Of a stretch of DNA of 26,932 nt, positions 15,152 through 22,529 are shown piece after piece. Each line of letters starts with the position of its first letter. Positions within the stretch are counted from its first letter, which is position 1. This DNA comes from a virus, in IMG/VR virus record IMGVR_UViG_3300012001_000306, positions 1 through 26,932 of that record; one strand, given 5' to 3'. The notes below the pieces were generated by a model that searched no databases, was not told the origin of the DNA, and worked only from the letters and a program-made list of their open reading frames with translations. Both the position numbers and the translations under genes were made by a program.

Positions 15152-15844
15152 ATGTCGAAAATTTTATTGAAACAAGCCGCTGCCGCTCTCGCAACCGCCA
15201 AGGAGGCGCTGGCGCAATTGCAGCAACAGCAGCAACGATGCCAGGACGCGGTGGCAAATGGCGTCGGATACGCCGAACAGATCGAAAACCTCTTCCGCCA
15301 GCAGGCCGAGCTCGAAGGTACCGGCTTTCTGACCGATGTGCCGGCCGACACGTCCGCGGTGCGCAGTCAGATCGCAGACCTTCAGGCGCGAACCTCGGTG
15401 GCGCGTATGAATGCGCAGGCGGCTGAGGCTGCAACAGGCTTGCTGCTGCCCCGCATAGAGGAGGCGAGAGATAACGTCACTGCCTGCTGGGAAGAATACA
15501 ACACCACACTCGCTGGCAGCGTGAAGTCGATCTACGATGAAAGCGAAGGCGCATATCACCGGGCGGTGCACGATCTGAAAAGTGCCCTGGCGCGCATGAG
15601 TGCGAGCGCTCTCCTGTATGGCAACTTGATTGGAGCGAAAGGGCTTACATCGATCACGGACAGTATGGTCATGTCGCTTTCCGGTAAGGGGACCGGGCTA
15701 ACGCCATCTGGAGTGGTCGTCAAGACTACAGCAACCGGCCAATATCATCTGGATCTTGATTTGTGGATGGGCCTTGGAAGTATGACCAGCGCGGCATGGG
15801 ATGGCGTCCGGGCAGACCTGGTTAAGCAAGGAGCTCAGTTCTGA
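15152..15844 (+). CDS. Coiled-coil hypothetical protein upstream of tape measure
   Basis: This 230-residue ORF starts at the ATG at 15152 with AGGAG 8-12 nt upstream; the longer in-frame opening back to 14648 is an artefact of the preceding frameshift. The N-terminal part is a long Ala/Gln-rich helix with a run of five glutamines (ALAQLQQQQQRCQ), continuing heptad-like to about residue 130. The C-terminal part (LIGAKGLTSITDSMVMSLSGKG ... YHLDLDLWMGLG) is more compact. Its position 66 bp before a tape-measure gene suggests a tail or virion-assembly role; no family was recognised. Confidence 0.65.
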   Translation: MSKILLKQAAAALATAKEALAQLQQQQQRCQDAVANGVGYAEQIENLFRQQAELEGTGFLTDVPADTSAVRSQIADLQARTSVARMNAQAAEAATGLLLPRIEEARDNVTACWEEYNTTLAGSVKSIYDESEGAYHRAVHDLKSALARMSASALLYGNLIGAKGLTSITDSMVMSLSGKGTGLTPSGVVVKTTATGQYHLDLDLWMGLGSMTSAAWDGVRADLVKQGAQF

Positions 15845-15910
15845 TCAATATCAACCAGAAAATGCGCGACTTCATTGGCGCGCACCCGATCGATCAATAG
15901 GAGGATTTCG

Positions 15911-17809
15911 ATGTCGAATGATTTCAAAATTACGATTTCTGCTGTGGACCACACTACGGCTATCGTGAAGAAAATAAATGCATCAATGGACAAGATGATG
16001 GCGCCGATTACGCAGGCGAAGGCATCTGTCACTGCTTTCAAAAAAGAAGTTTCCGACAATACCGCCGTGAAAAGTCTGTTAAGCGTGAAGAATGCTGCCG
16101 GCGACGTAGCAGAGAAAATCGCGTCAATCATGGCGCCGCTGGCGGCGGTGGTCGGCATCGGCTCAATTGCCGGCATTGCGGCGCTCGCCACCGAATGGGG
16201 CAGAGTTGGCTTTCAAGTTACCAACGCCGCGAACGCGATCGGAATCTCTGCGGGCCAGTTGCAGTCGTTGCGCGGGGCGGCAGGGATGGCGGGTATATCT
16301 GCGGGTGAGCTGGACGGCGCCCTTAAGTCAATCGGCGACACCTGGCAAAACGCGCAGTTCGGCCGCAACCAGGACGCGCTGATGATGATGAACAGACTGG
16401 GCATCAGCGTGCACCGCCTGAAAGACGGATCGGTCGATGCCGCGCGCGGCTTGATGGATATTTCAAGAGCGATCCAGGGGAAGAACGTCGAAGTGCAGCG
16501 CCTGATCGCCAACTCACTAGGCGCGGGCTCGATGCTGCCGCTGTTGCAAAAGGGGCCGGCTGCGATCGAGGCGTTTCAGAAAAAATATGAATTGCTGGCC
16601 GGTGTGATGAGTGGTTCGGCATTGAATGCGGCGTCGCAATTCCAGGAGCAAATGATCCTGTTGCATGGATCGATTGACGGCCTAAAAAATAGGATTGGCG
16701 AAAAGCTGATACCGATCTTGTCGCCGTTGATCGGCCAGTTGACCAACTGGATCGCGGCAAACAAGGATTTGATCGCTACCAACGTCGGGGAATTTGTTCG
16801 TGAAGTGGGCGATTGGCTGAAAACTGTCGACTTCAAGAAAGTGGCGACCGACATCAAGGATTGCGTCGGCAGCGTCATCGATTTCGTCAACAAGATCGGC
16901 GGCTGGAAAGTGGCGCTTATTGGGCTGATCGTGGTCATGAATGGCAGCTTGATTGCCAGTTTATTGAACCTTGGCATTACCTTCGTCACGATTGGCGGCC
17001 GACTGACAGCGTTGAGTGCCACCGCAATACCTGCGGCGGTTAAGGCTATAGGAGCGCTGGACGCGGCAGCAGTTATTGGCCAGGGCAGCATGGTCGGATT
17101 AACGGCCACAATCGGAGGTCTTATTGGCAAGCTGGGTATGCTTGGCCTCGCATGGGAGGCCGGTAGTCTACTTGGCGAATATGTGGTCAATCCGCTGATA
17201 AACAAAACGGTGCAGGCGGTCAGCGGCGACAAGGATGCCACGCTCGGAACAAAAATATACGACTTGACGCATCCTGCGGGCAGTCTAACCGCGAGCGGAA
17301 AAATTAAACAACTTCCACTTGGCATCCGGAGCAATAACCCGCTGAACATGATGCCTGGTGGCCGAGAAGCAGTCTATGGCTCGCCTGAAGCCGGCATCGG
17401 TGCTGCAGTCGCAAACTTGCGCAAGAATTACGCCGGCCTGACATTGGCAGGGATTGTCAATAAGTGGTCACCGCCCAATGCGGCCGGCAACAGCGCGCTC
17501 AAGAATGCTAATTACCTGAGTGGTCTATCGAGAGAAACTGGCGTTGCGTCCGATCAGATGCCTGACCTGAATAATGCCGCGCTGGTTTCGCGCTTGGTGA
17601 AGGCGCAGATCAAGCAAGAGAACGGGCAGCAGCCTTACAGCGATAGCCAAGTCAGTGCCGGGGTCGAGAAAGGCATGCAGCAAGAAGTACATGTCAAGGT
17701 CACGCTCGCCAATGCGCCGGCCGGCACAACGGCCAGCGCCAAGAATAGCGCCGGCTCGATGATGCCGGTCCGCGTCGCCTATTCAATGCCGACCACGGTG
17801 ATGCCATAA
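15911..17809 (+). CDS. Phage tail tape-measure protein with muramidase-like domain
   Basis: This 632-residue protein has the composition and layout of a tail tape measure. A helical N terminus (AVDHTTAIVKKINASMDKMM) is followed by hydrophobic Gly/Ala-rich segments (IMAPLAAVVGIGSIAGIAALA), a central region with AIGISAGQLQSLRGAAGMAGIS and DGLKNRIGEKLIPILSPLIG, and membrane-like helices at about 330-430. Residues about 470-590 carry a P5/lytic-type segment: LGIRSNNPLNMMPGG, SPEAGIGAAVANLRKNYAGLT, IVNKWSPP, IKQENGQQPY. The start is the ATG at 15911 with TAGGAGG upstream; an in-frame TTG at 15875 is less likely. It is complete, not decayed. Confidence 0.82.
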   Translation: MSNDFKITISAVDHTTAIVKKINASMDKMMAPITQAKASVTAFKKEVSDNTAVKSLLSVKNAAGDVAEKIASIMAPLAAVVGIGSIAGIAALATEWGRVGFQVTNAANAIGISAGQLQSLRGAAGMAGISAGELDGALKSIGDTWQNAQFGRNQDALMMMNRLGISVHRLKDGSVDAARGLMDISRAIQGKNVEVQRLIANSLGAGSMLPLLQKGPAAIEAFQKKYELLAGVMSGSALNAASQFQEQMILLHGSIDGLKNRIGEKLIPILSPLIGQLTNWIAANKDLIATNVGEFVREVGDWLKTVDFKKVATDIKDCVGSVIDFVNKIGGWKVALIGLIVVMNGSLIASLLNLGITFVTIGGRLTALSATAIPAAVKAIGALDAAAVIGQGSMVGLTATIGGLIGKLGMLGLAWEAGSLLGEYVVNPLINKTVQAVSGDKDATLGTKIYDLTHPAGSLTASGKIKQLPLGIRSNNPLNMMPGGREAVYGSPEAGIGAAVANLRKNYAGLTLAGIVNKWSPPNAAGNSALKNANYLSGLSRETGVASDQMPDLNNAALVSRLVKAQIKQENGQQPYSDSQVSAGVEKGMQQEVHVKVTLANAPAGTTASAKNSAGSMMPVRVAYSMPTTVMP

Positions 17810-17857
17810 CCGGCTTCAGATTAATGGCGTCATCACGACACTCTCAAAGGACACACT

Positions 17858-18247
17858 ATGAGTAGATTTTATCCAGCTGCCTTCGTCGGAGATTTTCCAG
17901 ATGCGCGGGCAGCTCTTCGTAGGCTGGGGACAGTAGACGGAGAAGCGGACGCATGCTTGGCGAACATCCGCGTCTGCCGTAAAGAGCCGGTCCTATTGGA
18001 AATATTCATGAATGATCCGGCTGATAGGTTGCCAGGCTTGCGCCTCCGGAAGACAGCGGTGGGGCTGATGGAGCGCCCTGATGGATCAATTGGATTGTGG
18101 GTTGCCATGATCGGACATTTGAAAAACACGCGCGAGGCTGCTTTTCTTGATGCTCTCGGTGATTTGCTATCTAGCAGCATCAACGACCCGCCAAGGGTCG
18201 ATGTGTTTGAATTGCCTGGGAACGTAGTCATTAACACTGTGAATTAA
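17858..18247 (+). CDS. Hypothetical protein, paralogue of the 18557-19003 gene
   Basis: This 129-residue ORF has AAAGGA before its ATG. It is not a family I know, but it aligns with the gene at 18557-19003: both carry F[VI]GDF, a conserved Ala-x-x-Cys-Leu, a [RG]KE[PN] turn, RPDG/RPCG followed by GLWVAM / GLWFAM and HL, and end PRVDVF / PTVDVF. It therefore belongs to a duplicated pair specific to this tail region. Possible roles are tail assembly chaperone or virion accessory, both inferred only from position between the tape measure and minor tail protein Z. Confidence 0.7.
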   Translation: MSRFYPAAFVGDFPDARAALRRLGTVDGEADACLANIRVCRKEPVLLEIFMNDPADRLPGLRLRKTAVGLMERPDGSIGLWVAMIGHLKNTREAAFLDALGDLLSSSINDPPRVDVFELPGNVVINTVN

Positions 18248-18275
18248 ATCCGCGCACCTTCGGCCATGTACAAAC

Positions 18276-18295
18276 CGCGCCACTTGGGTGGCGCG
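18276..18295. other. Perfect 8-bp hairpin without T run
   Basis: CGCGCCAC (18276-18283), loop TTGG, GTGGCGCG (18288-18295), in the gap between the first paralogue and the 74-residue ORF. No T run follows; it may be an RNA processing or pausing site. Confidence 0.5.
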
Positions 18296-18330
18296 CCACC
18301 GATCAATTAGAAAGCATTGCCTCTCACACC

Positions 18331-18555
18331 ATGCGGCCAACAACCGAAAACAAGAAAACTTCCCGTCCGGACCTGCTCACAAAGTTAATTCGTGCGGCCA
18401 TCAAGCGCGCAAAGGCAGCGACGCCTGGCGCGAAGATGGTATGTACGCTTTCTTTTCAAAGAAGGCGCTACCCATTAACAGTTAATCCAGATGGCGAGGT
18501 TATTGTTTTTGATAGACGCGGCAACAGGATCGTGACCGTGATTATGGAGAGATAG
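18331..18555 (+). CDS. Small basic hypothetical protein
   Basis: This 74-residue ORF is strongly basic in its first half (KLIRAAIKRAKAATPGAK) and beta-like in its second (PLTVNPDGEVIVFDRRGNRIVTVIMER). No Shine-Dalgarno is obvious before the ATG at 18331. It ends 1 bp before the following gene start. It separates the two paralogous genes, so duplication did not yield simple tandem neighbours. Function unknown. Confidence 0.55.
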   Translation: MRPTTENKKTSRPDLLTKLIRAAIKRAKAATPGAKMVCTLSFQRRRYPLTVNPDGEVIVFDRRGNRIVTVIMER

Positions 18556-18556
18556 G

Positions 18557-19003
18557 ATGACATACACATTCAAAGTGCATACGTCTGCACGGATTGACCA
18601 GGTCATCGACAACGTGTATGGCAAGTTCGTGCCGTGCAACTTTATTGGTGATTTCAAAGATCCATTTGCCGCCGTTGGAAGTATTGGCATCATCGGACCT
18701 GAAGCCGCTCTTTGCCTGACAGGCATTTCCATCGGCAAGGAAAATCCCTTTTTCTTCCCACTCATTTTGGAAGATCCGGATTGTGTCTTATCCGACTTTC
18801 CTATTTCATTAACCGCAGGCGTGCTATTGCGCCGGCCATGCGGAACTGTAGGTCTTTGGTTTGCCATGCTGAACCATCTGAGCGACACCCATGATGAGGC
18901 CCTATCGCGCGTGATCGAGGATGCGCTATCTGGACTTCTTTTCGGCGGGCCGACAGTGGACGTATTCCAAATTAGCGAGCAGGAAGGGGTAACCCTGCAA
19001 TGA
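18557..19003 (+). CDS. Hypothetical protein, paralogue of the 17858-18247 gene
   Basis: This 148-residue ORF is longer than its paralogue mainly by an N-terminal extension (MTYTFKVHTSARIDQVIDN). Shared positions with 17858-18247 include FIGDF, CLTGI, GKENPF, the LLRRPCGTVGLWFAMLNHL block and the PTVDVFQIS end. The divergence is high, so the duplication is old or the two were acquired separately. GGAGAGATAGG precedes the start. The stop overlaps the minor tail protein Z start (ATGA), tying it to the tail operon. Confidence 0.72.
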   Translation: MTYTFKVHTSARIDQVIDNVYGKFVPCNFIGDFKDPFAAVGSIGIIGPEAALCLTGISIGKENPFFFPLILEDPDCVLSDFPISLTAGVLLRRPCGTVGLWFAMLNHLSDTHDEALSRVIEDALSGLLFGGPTVDVFQISEQEGVTLQ

Positions 19004-19587
19004 TCGATCTTAAAGTGATATCGAACCTGAATGGCATCACTGCCAGCCTAACAAGATTTGCTACCGACCAGCAGAAAGCCGTTGTACGCGCACTGAACAA
19101 AACAGCAGAACAAGCGAGGACGGCCGCATCGCCAGCGGTGCGGTCTGCCGGCTACAACATCAAGGCCAGCGCAATTAAGAAAAGCTTTGCAATCAGCAGG
19201 GCGTCAGGCAACAGCCTCGTTGTCGTATTGAAGGCGACTGGTGCACCGATAGGGTTGATCAACTATAGTGCGCGCCAGACAAAGAGCGGCGTCGGCGTTA
19301 AGGTCAAGAACGGAAAAACAATACTGAGGCACGCTTTCATCGGGACGATGAGCAACGGTCACATCGGAGTGTTCGAGCGCGTAGGCGCTGCCCAAATCAA
19401 GGGGGTTACGCGAGTAGTTGCTGGGCGCCGGCTGCGCGTGAATAAGCCGATCAAGGAATTGTTCGGGCCTTCGATACCGGTCGCCTTAGGTAACGCCGTT
19501 GTTGAGAAGGCGATCATGACTCTGATCAAAGAGAAGTTTCCAAAGATTCTCGCGGCCGAATTGAACTTCCTTCTCCTAAAGGGGTGA
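19000..19587 (+). CDS. Prophage minor tail protein Z family
   Basis: This 195-residue protein fits the lambda gpZ-like minor tail protein family. It shows the N-terminal AVVRALNKTAEQARTAASPAVR, the YNIKASAIKKSFAISRAS segment, ARQTKSGVGVKVKNGK in the middle, HAFIGTMSNGHIGVFER and IKELFGPSIPVAL near the C terminus. In lambdoid phages gpZ acts at the head-proximal end of the tail for DNA connection. It is translationally coupled to the previous gene. No other tail tube or terminator gene is recognised nearby. Confidence 0.82.
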   Translation: MIDLKVISNLNGITASLTRFATDQQKAVVRALNKTAEQARTAASPAVRSAGYNIKASAIKKSFAISRASGNSLVVVLKATGAPIGLINYSARQTKSGVGVKVKNGKTILRHAFIGTMSNGHIGVFERVGAAQIKGVTRVVAGRRLRVNKPIKELFGPSIPVALGNAVVEKAIMTLIKEKFPKILAAELNFLLLKG

Positions 19588-19604
19588 TGCGGGTGCAGTG
19601 TGAA

Positions 19605-19675
19605 AAATCAACGGGTCCCATCTGGAGACTTCCAACTTGCGGGGGCTACGACACGCGAGAATTTTTTAGCCGGTG
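19605..19675 (+). other. Candidate cos / packaging site upstream of small terminase
   Basis: This non-coding stretch has GGGTCCC (19613-19619), then a G-run core TTGCGGGGGCTACGACACGCG (about 19637-19657) and ATTTTTT. Similar G-rich motifs with a following T run lie just before small-terminase genes in cos-type prophages. The assignment rests on location and motif memory only. Confidence 0.4.
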
Positions 19676-19728
19676 GATTTTTAACTTAGTAAAATTTACC
19701 GTCAATTGGTGAAAAGGTGAAGTGTAAT

Positions 19729-20322
19729 ATGAGCGATCAGATCAGGTGGTTGACCAAATCGCAGTTTGCAGCGGAGCAGGGATGGAGCCCAAGCTACATC
19801 ACCAAACTCAAACAACAAGGGCGGCTTGTCCTAGACGCAAAACAAAAGCAGATCGATGCCGGTGCGACATTGGCATTGCTTGCCAACACTGCCGATCCCG
19901 CGAAAGCGCAGCTTCGAAAACATCATGAAGGCACTCGCGTTCAAAAGCATGTCGACAAACATATTGCCCATGACGCAGACCTCGGAGGCGATCCAGCCGG
20001 CGCCGCCAGCGATCCAAAGTATTGGGACAGCAAGACCAGGCGCGAAACTGCGCTTGCGCAGTTGGCCGAGATTGAGCTGAGCAAGAAGCGCGGGGAACTG
20101 TGCGATCGTGCCAGCGTGGAAGCAACGGCCTTTGCGACAGCGCGCATTTTTCGAGACACTCTCCTCGGCTTGCCCGTGCAACTGGCTCCTGTGTTTGCGT
20201 CCATGACGGATGCATTTAACATTGAAGTCAAGCTGCGCGACGCACTCAGACAGGCTTGCTCCGACTTCGCAAAGATGAAGGCAGCCGATTTGAAGAGGGT
20301 AATGGAACAATCGTCGGACTGA
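19729..20322 (+). CDS. Terminase small subunit (Nu1-like)
   Basis: This 197-residue protein has an N-terminal winged helix-turn-helix WLTKSQFAAEQGWSPSYITKLK as in Nu1, which recognises the cos site. A charged linker follows, then a helical dimerisation region TRRETALAQLAEIELSKKRGEL and the C-terminal ARIFRDTLLGLPVQLAPVFA typical of the family. The start is the ATG at 19729, 8 nt after AAAGGTGA; an upstream in-frame GTG at 19717 is less likely. No large terminase follows, as in PICI satellites, which use their own TerS to redirect a helper's TerL. Confidence 0.85.
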   Translation: MSDQIRWLTKSQFAAEQGWSPSYITKLKQQGRLVLDAKQKQIDAGATLALLANTADPAKAQLRKHHEGTRVQKHVDKHIAHDADLGGDPAGAASDPKYWDSKTRRETALAQLAEIELSKKRGELCDRASVEATAFATARIFRDTLLGLPVQLAPVFASMTDAFNIEVKLRDALRQACSDFAKMKAADLKRVMEQSSD

Positions 20323-20497
20323 CACCCATTTGGCAGGATCTTGAAAAATTTGGCGCGACAAATGCCCTTCGGGCGGGGGCGGGGGGCAGTGCAGCGGGCA
20401 TCATGGAACCAGTATGCGGTAAAGGCGGAGGAGGCGTAGCGTCACCACCGGTATGGGGTGTCCCATATCATTTTTGAGGCAATGACATAGAGGTCCT

Positions 20498-20785
20498 ATG
20501 AGTCACATGAAACCGGTTATTTTCCTAGATATTGACGGTGTAAATTGCACTAGAAAAGCTGCTGGATGGTCGATAAAAGGCCGGCGACTTGTGAAGCGAC
20601 TGGTTACGATGCTTGTCCGTAGACCGGCCCGCGCAATTGACGTCGACACAAAGCTCGATACCCTCGCAACGAAAGCCGACCTACATGAGGCGCTCAATTC
20701 GCAAATGTGGAAATTGGTAACAGCTCTTTGCGGCTTCGGGGCGGCTCTAATCGCCGCCGTATATTTCGTCGCAAAGCATACGTAA
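20498..20785 (+). CDS. Chimeric small protein: HAD start plus membrane-anchored tail
   Basis: This 95-residue ORF starts with MKPVIFLDIDGV (after MSH), the motif I of HAD phosphatase-like domains, but after about 20 residues the HAD sequence stops. The C-terminal half (DTKLDTLATKADLHEALNSQ then a single transmembrane helix LVTALCGFGAALIAAVYFV) is typical of small phage/plasmid membrane proteins with a short coiled coil. It looks like a fusion of two gene fragments by deletion. GAGGTCC precedes the ATG at 20498. A role is unknown. Confidence 0.55.
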   Translation: MSHMKPVIFLDIDGVNCTRKAAGWSIKGRRLVKRLVTMLVRRPARAIDVDTKLDTLATKADLHEALNSQMWKLVTALCGFGAALIAAVYFVAKHT

Positions 20786-20795
20786 TTGGAGGGGA

Positions 20796-20918
20796 ATGCA
20801 CGGGTACATTTGTTTCCGATGCAGTATGGACGAGAGGGTGCTTATGTGCAAAGGCGAAGTCGGGGACAGCCAAAACGCCCCTCCATTTGATGCGGCTTTC
20901 CAAGGGAAAAGCATCTGA
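20796..20918 (+). CDS. Very small Cys-containing ORF
   Basis: This is a 40-codon ORF preceded by GGAGGGG at very short spacing (3 nt). The N terminus YICFRCSMDERVLMC has a CxxC pair and a third Cys, suggesting a metal-binding stub. It begins 11 bp after the chimeric membrane ORF. Expression is uncertain and no family is recognised. Confidence 0.3.
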   Translation: MHGYICFRCSMDERVLMCKGEVGDSQNAPPFDAAFQGKSI

Positions 20919-21105
20919 AGTCCGCATGGGAACGTCTTATGGATTGGCGTAACGACTTGCTTTTGTGAAAATTTGGCGAGAGAGATTTTCCCCTCGCGCC
21001 TATCGATCCATGTGAAGGCGAGTGGTACACTCGAGTAACGTCGAGGGGTTTCGCCCTCGTATCGCGTCGGGAAGGGTTTTGGCTTCCTGTCATGGGGATG
21101 CGGCA
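20919..21105 (+). promoter_or_regulatory. VapBC45-like promoter and structured leader
   Basis: An extended -10 (TGGTACACT; TACACT at 21026-21031) without a good -35 is followed by two hairpins, CGAGGG/CCCTCG (21042-21059) and GGAAG/CTTCC (21070-21087), before the antitoxin start at 21106. GGGGAT serves as a ribosome site. Toxin-antitoxin operons are usually autoregulated, and these inverted repeats are candidate operators. Confidence 0.5.
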
Positions 21106-21813
21106 ATGGCACAATTGGGGATCGGTATCTATACGCTGATGGAAGCCGCGCGGTTAATAGGCGGTGACCGGAGAGCTATCGGTCGTTGGTTGTATGGCTA
21201 CGACTATACTGGCCGTACAGGGGAAAAGCGGGTTCGCCGTCACTCAGACCCTTTATGGCTGCCTCAGTACGATGCGAACGAGTTTGGTGAAAAAGTAATC
21301 GGCTTTAGCGACCTACTTGAGTTACGTGTAGTGCGGGAGTTCGTTCGTCGCGGCATCCCTCTGCTGGTGATTCGCCACTGCTTGGAGACAGCTCGCGAAA
21401 TGTTCGGAGCTGAATATCCATTTACAAGCCGTCGCTTTGTAACCGACGGAGAGACCATTTTTTTGGAGGCAATGCGTGCCGGAGCAGATGAGCTTGAAAT
21501 GCTCAACCTGCGGTCTCGGCAATACACCTTCCGGGAAATAATCAAGGACTCTCTCTACACCGGGATTGAGTACAACGACGGAATTGCTCGTAGGTGGTAT
21601 CCGGAACAACGACGGCGTGCTGTAGTGGTTGATCCGGCTCTGCAGTTCGGCCATCCTGTCATAGAGGAGTCTGGCATTCCGACCGCTTCCCTTTATGCAA
21701 GCTACTTGGCAGAAGACAAGAACCGAGCGGTTGTTGCGCGACTTTTTGAGATCGCACCGAGACAGGTCGAGGCCGCAGTGCGGTTTGAAGAAAAACTTCG
21801 GCAAGCCGCTTGA
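21106..21813 (+). CDS. VapB45-like antitoxin (HTH + DUF433)
   Basis: This 235-residue protein has an N-terminal MerR-like helix-turn-helix (GIGIYTLMEAARLIGGDRRAIGRWL) and a C-terminal DUF433-type segment (DPALQFGHPVIEESGIPTASLYA ... ARLFEIAPRQVEAAVRFEEKL). Length and layout match M. tuberculosis VapB45 (Rv2018, DUF433 antitoxin). It would bind and neutralise the toxin encoded next and repress the operon. The ATG at 21106 is chosen because earlier in-frame codons overlap the promoter hairpins. It overlaps the toxin start by 4 nt. Confidence 0.85.
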   Translation: MAQLGIGIYTLMEAARLIGGDRRAIGRWLYGYDYTGRTGEKRVRRHSDPLWLPQYDANEFGEKVIGFSDLLELRVVREFVRRGIPLLVIRHCLETAREMFGAEYPFTSRRFVTDGETIFLEAMRAGADELEMLNLRSRQYTFREIIKDSLYTGIEYNDGIARRWYPEQRRRAVVVDPALQFGHPVIEESGIPTASLYASYLAEDKNRAVVARLFEIAPRQVEAAVRFEEKLRQAA

Positions 21814-22217
21814 AATTCGTATTCGACAATAACTTACCGCCCTGCTTGGCAAGGGGGGTGGCCGAGCTTTCGAAATTTGATCCGAAGGTGAATAAAGTGA
21901 TTCACCTTCGAGACATGTTTGCCGCAAATACACCCGATTTAGTCTGGTTGAATGCCCTTGTAACTGAGGGCAGCTGGATTGTGGTTTCAATTGATCGATT
22001 CAAAAAATCGTCGGCCGAGCGTGAAATGCTTCGCCAGCAAGGTCTAACGGTCTTTGTTCTCGATCCGCAGTGGAGTAAGCCGTACTGGGTTCAGTCGGCT
22101 CAACTTGTACAGTGGTGGCCAAACATAATGAACGTAGCGAAACTAACGTCAAAGACAGCATTGCGCGTGCCCTGGCGCTACACTAGTAAAAGTACCTTCG
22201 AACAGATCCGCGTGTGA
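21810..22217 (+). CDS. VapC45-like PIN-domain toxin (DUF5615)
   Basis: This 135-residue protein begins KFVFDNNLPPCLARGVAEL, the DUF5615/PIN-like signature with the first acidic residue, then VIHLRDMFAANTPDLVWLNAL and WIVVSIDRFKKSSAEREML containing further acidic residues of the PIN active site. It probably cleaves RNA when free of antitoxin. Translation starts at a TTG (21810) overlapping the antitoxin stop, a coupling that keeps toxin below antitoxin. It is the last gene before the right att site, a usual cargo position. Confidence 0.85.
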   Translation: MKFVFDNNLPPCLARGVAELSKFDPKVNKVIHLRDMFAANTPDLVWLNALVTEGSWIVVSIDRFKKSSAEREMLRQQGLTVFVLDPQWSKPYWVQSAQLVQWWPNIMNVAKLTSKTALRVPWRYTSKSTFEQIRV

Positions 22218-22328
22218 GATGTCAATCTTACGGGTCAATTTAGATTTAGTTTGAGCTTCGGACCCTCGCGAGGCAATATCACCGGGCGACGGGCCAGTCA
22301 TACGCCCCAGAAAACCTTGACAGATGCC

Positions 22329-22354
22329 GCTTTTAGTACACAGGTAAGTACACA
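22329..22354. repeat. Right-end arm-type repeats
   Basis: AGTACACA at 22335-22342 and 22347-22354, 12 nt apart as in the left pair (5758, 5770). GCTTTTAGTACACAGG (22329-22344) recurs exactly at 24080-24095. They lie about 60 bp inside the right core and are likely integrase arm sites. Confidence 0.65.
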
Positions 22355-22412
22355 TATTTACGTCAATGCCGTGAAATCGTTACTGGTATTGCCTCTCCTG
22401 CGCATCACTAGC

Positions 22413-22459
22413 TTCTGTATCGAAATAAATGGTCGCCAAACGACGACCAACTTTGCCAA
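22413..22459. repeat. attR: right copy of the mnmE 3' end
   Basis: TTCTGTATCG (22413-22422) and then 37 bp identical to 5639-5675. Compared with the left copy, 2 nt (GA) are missing after TTCTGTATCG, so this copy would not encode the FCIGK end. Weaker similarity continues beyond the core (ATAAATCAAG in both). Confidence 0.85.
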
Positions 22460-22529
22460 TAAACCCCGCCAAAACCCAGATAAATCAAGGCCTTCAGTGC
22501 TATGGTTGGCGCTATCTTATGCAGGACGA

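Larger units (their letters stand above)
5639..22459. mobile_element. Integrated phage-satellite-like element at the mnmE 3' end
   Basis: The borders are a 37-bp identical direct repeat (5639-5675 and 22423-22459), lying inside a longer imperfect repeat of the mnmE 3' end. The interior carries an adjacent P4-type integrase, AlpA-like regulator, Toprim/SF3 primase-helicase with iterons, tail and small-terminase genes, and a toxin-antitoxin pair, all on the plus strand. I see no capsid, portal or large-terminase gene. Several ORFs are frameshifted, so mobility today may depend on a helper or be lost. AT content is visibly higher than in the flanks, especially in 9.7-10.9 kb. Confidence 0.85.

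Noticed and set aside
14648-15844. A single 398-residue protein
   Set aside because: The middle is low-complexity Arg/Gly in this frame, the +1 frame is protein-like up to a stop at 15131, and a strong ribosome site precedes 15152. Two genes fit better.
20323-20497. Start of a large terminase gene after TerS
   Set aside because: The frames there are Gly-rich and lack ATPase motifs or a continuing reading frame.
21322-21990. 222-codon minus-strand ORF
   Set aside because: Antisense to the well-supported VapBC45-like pair.
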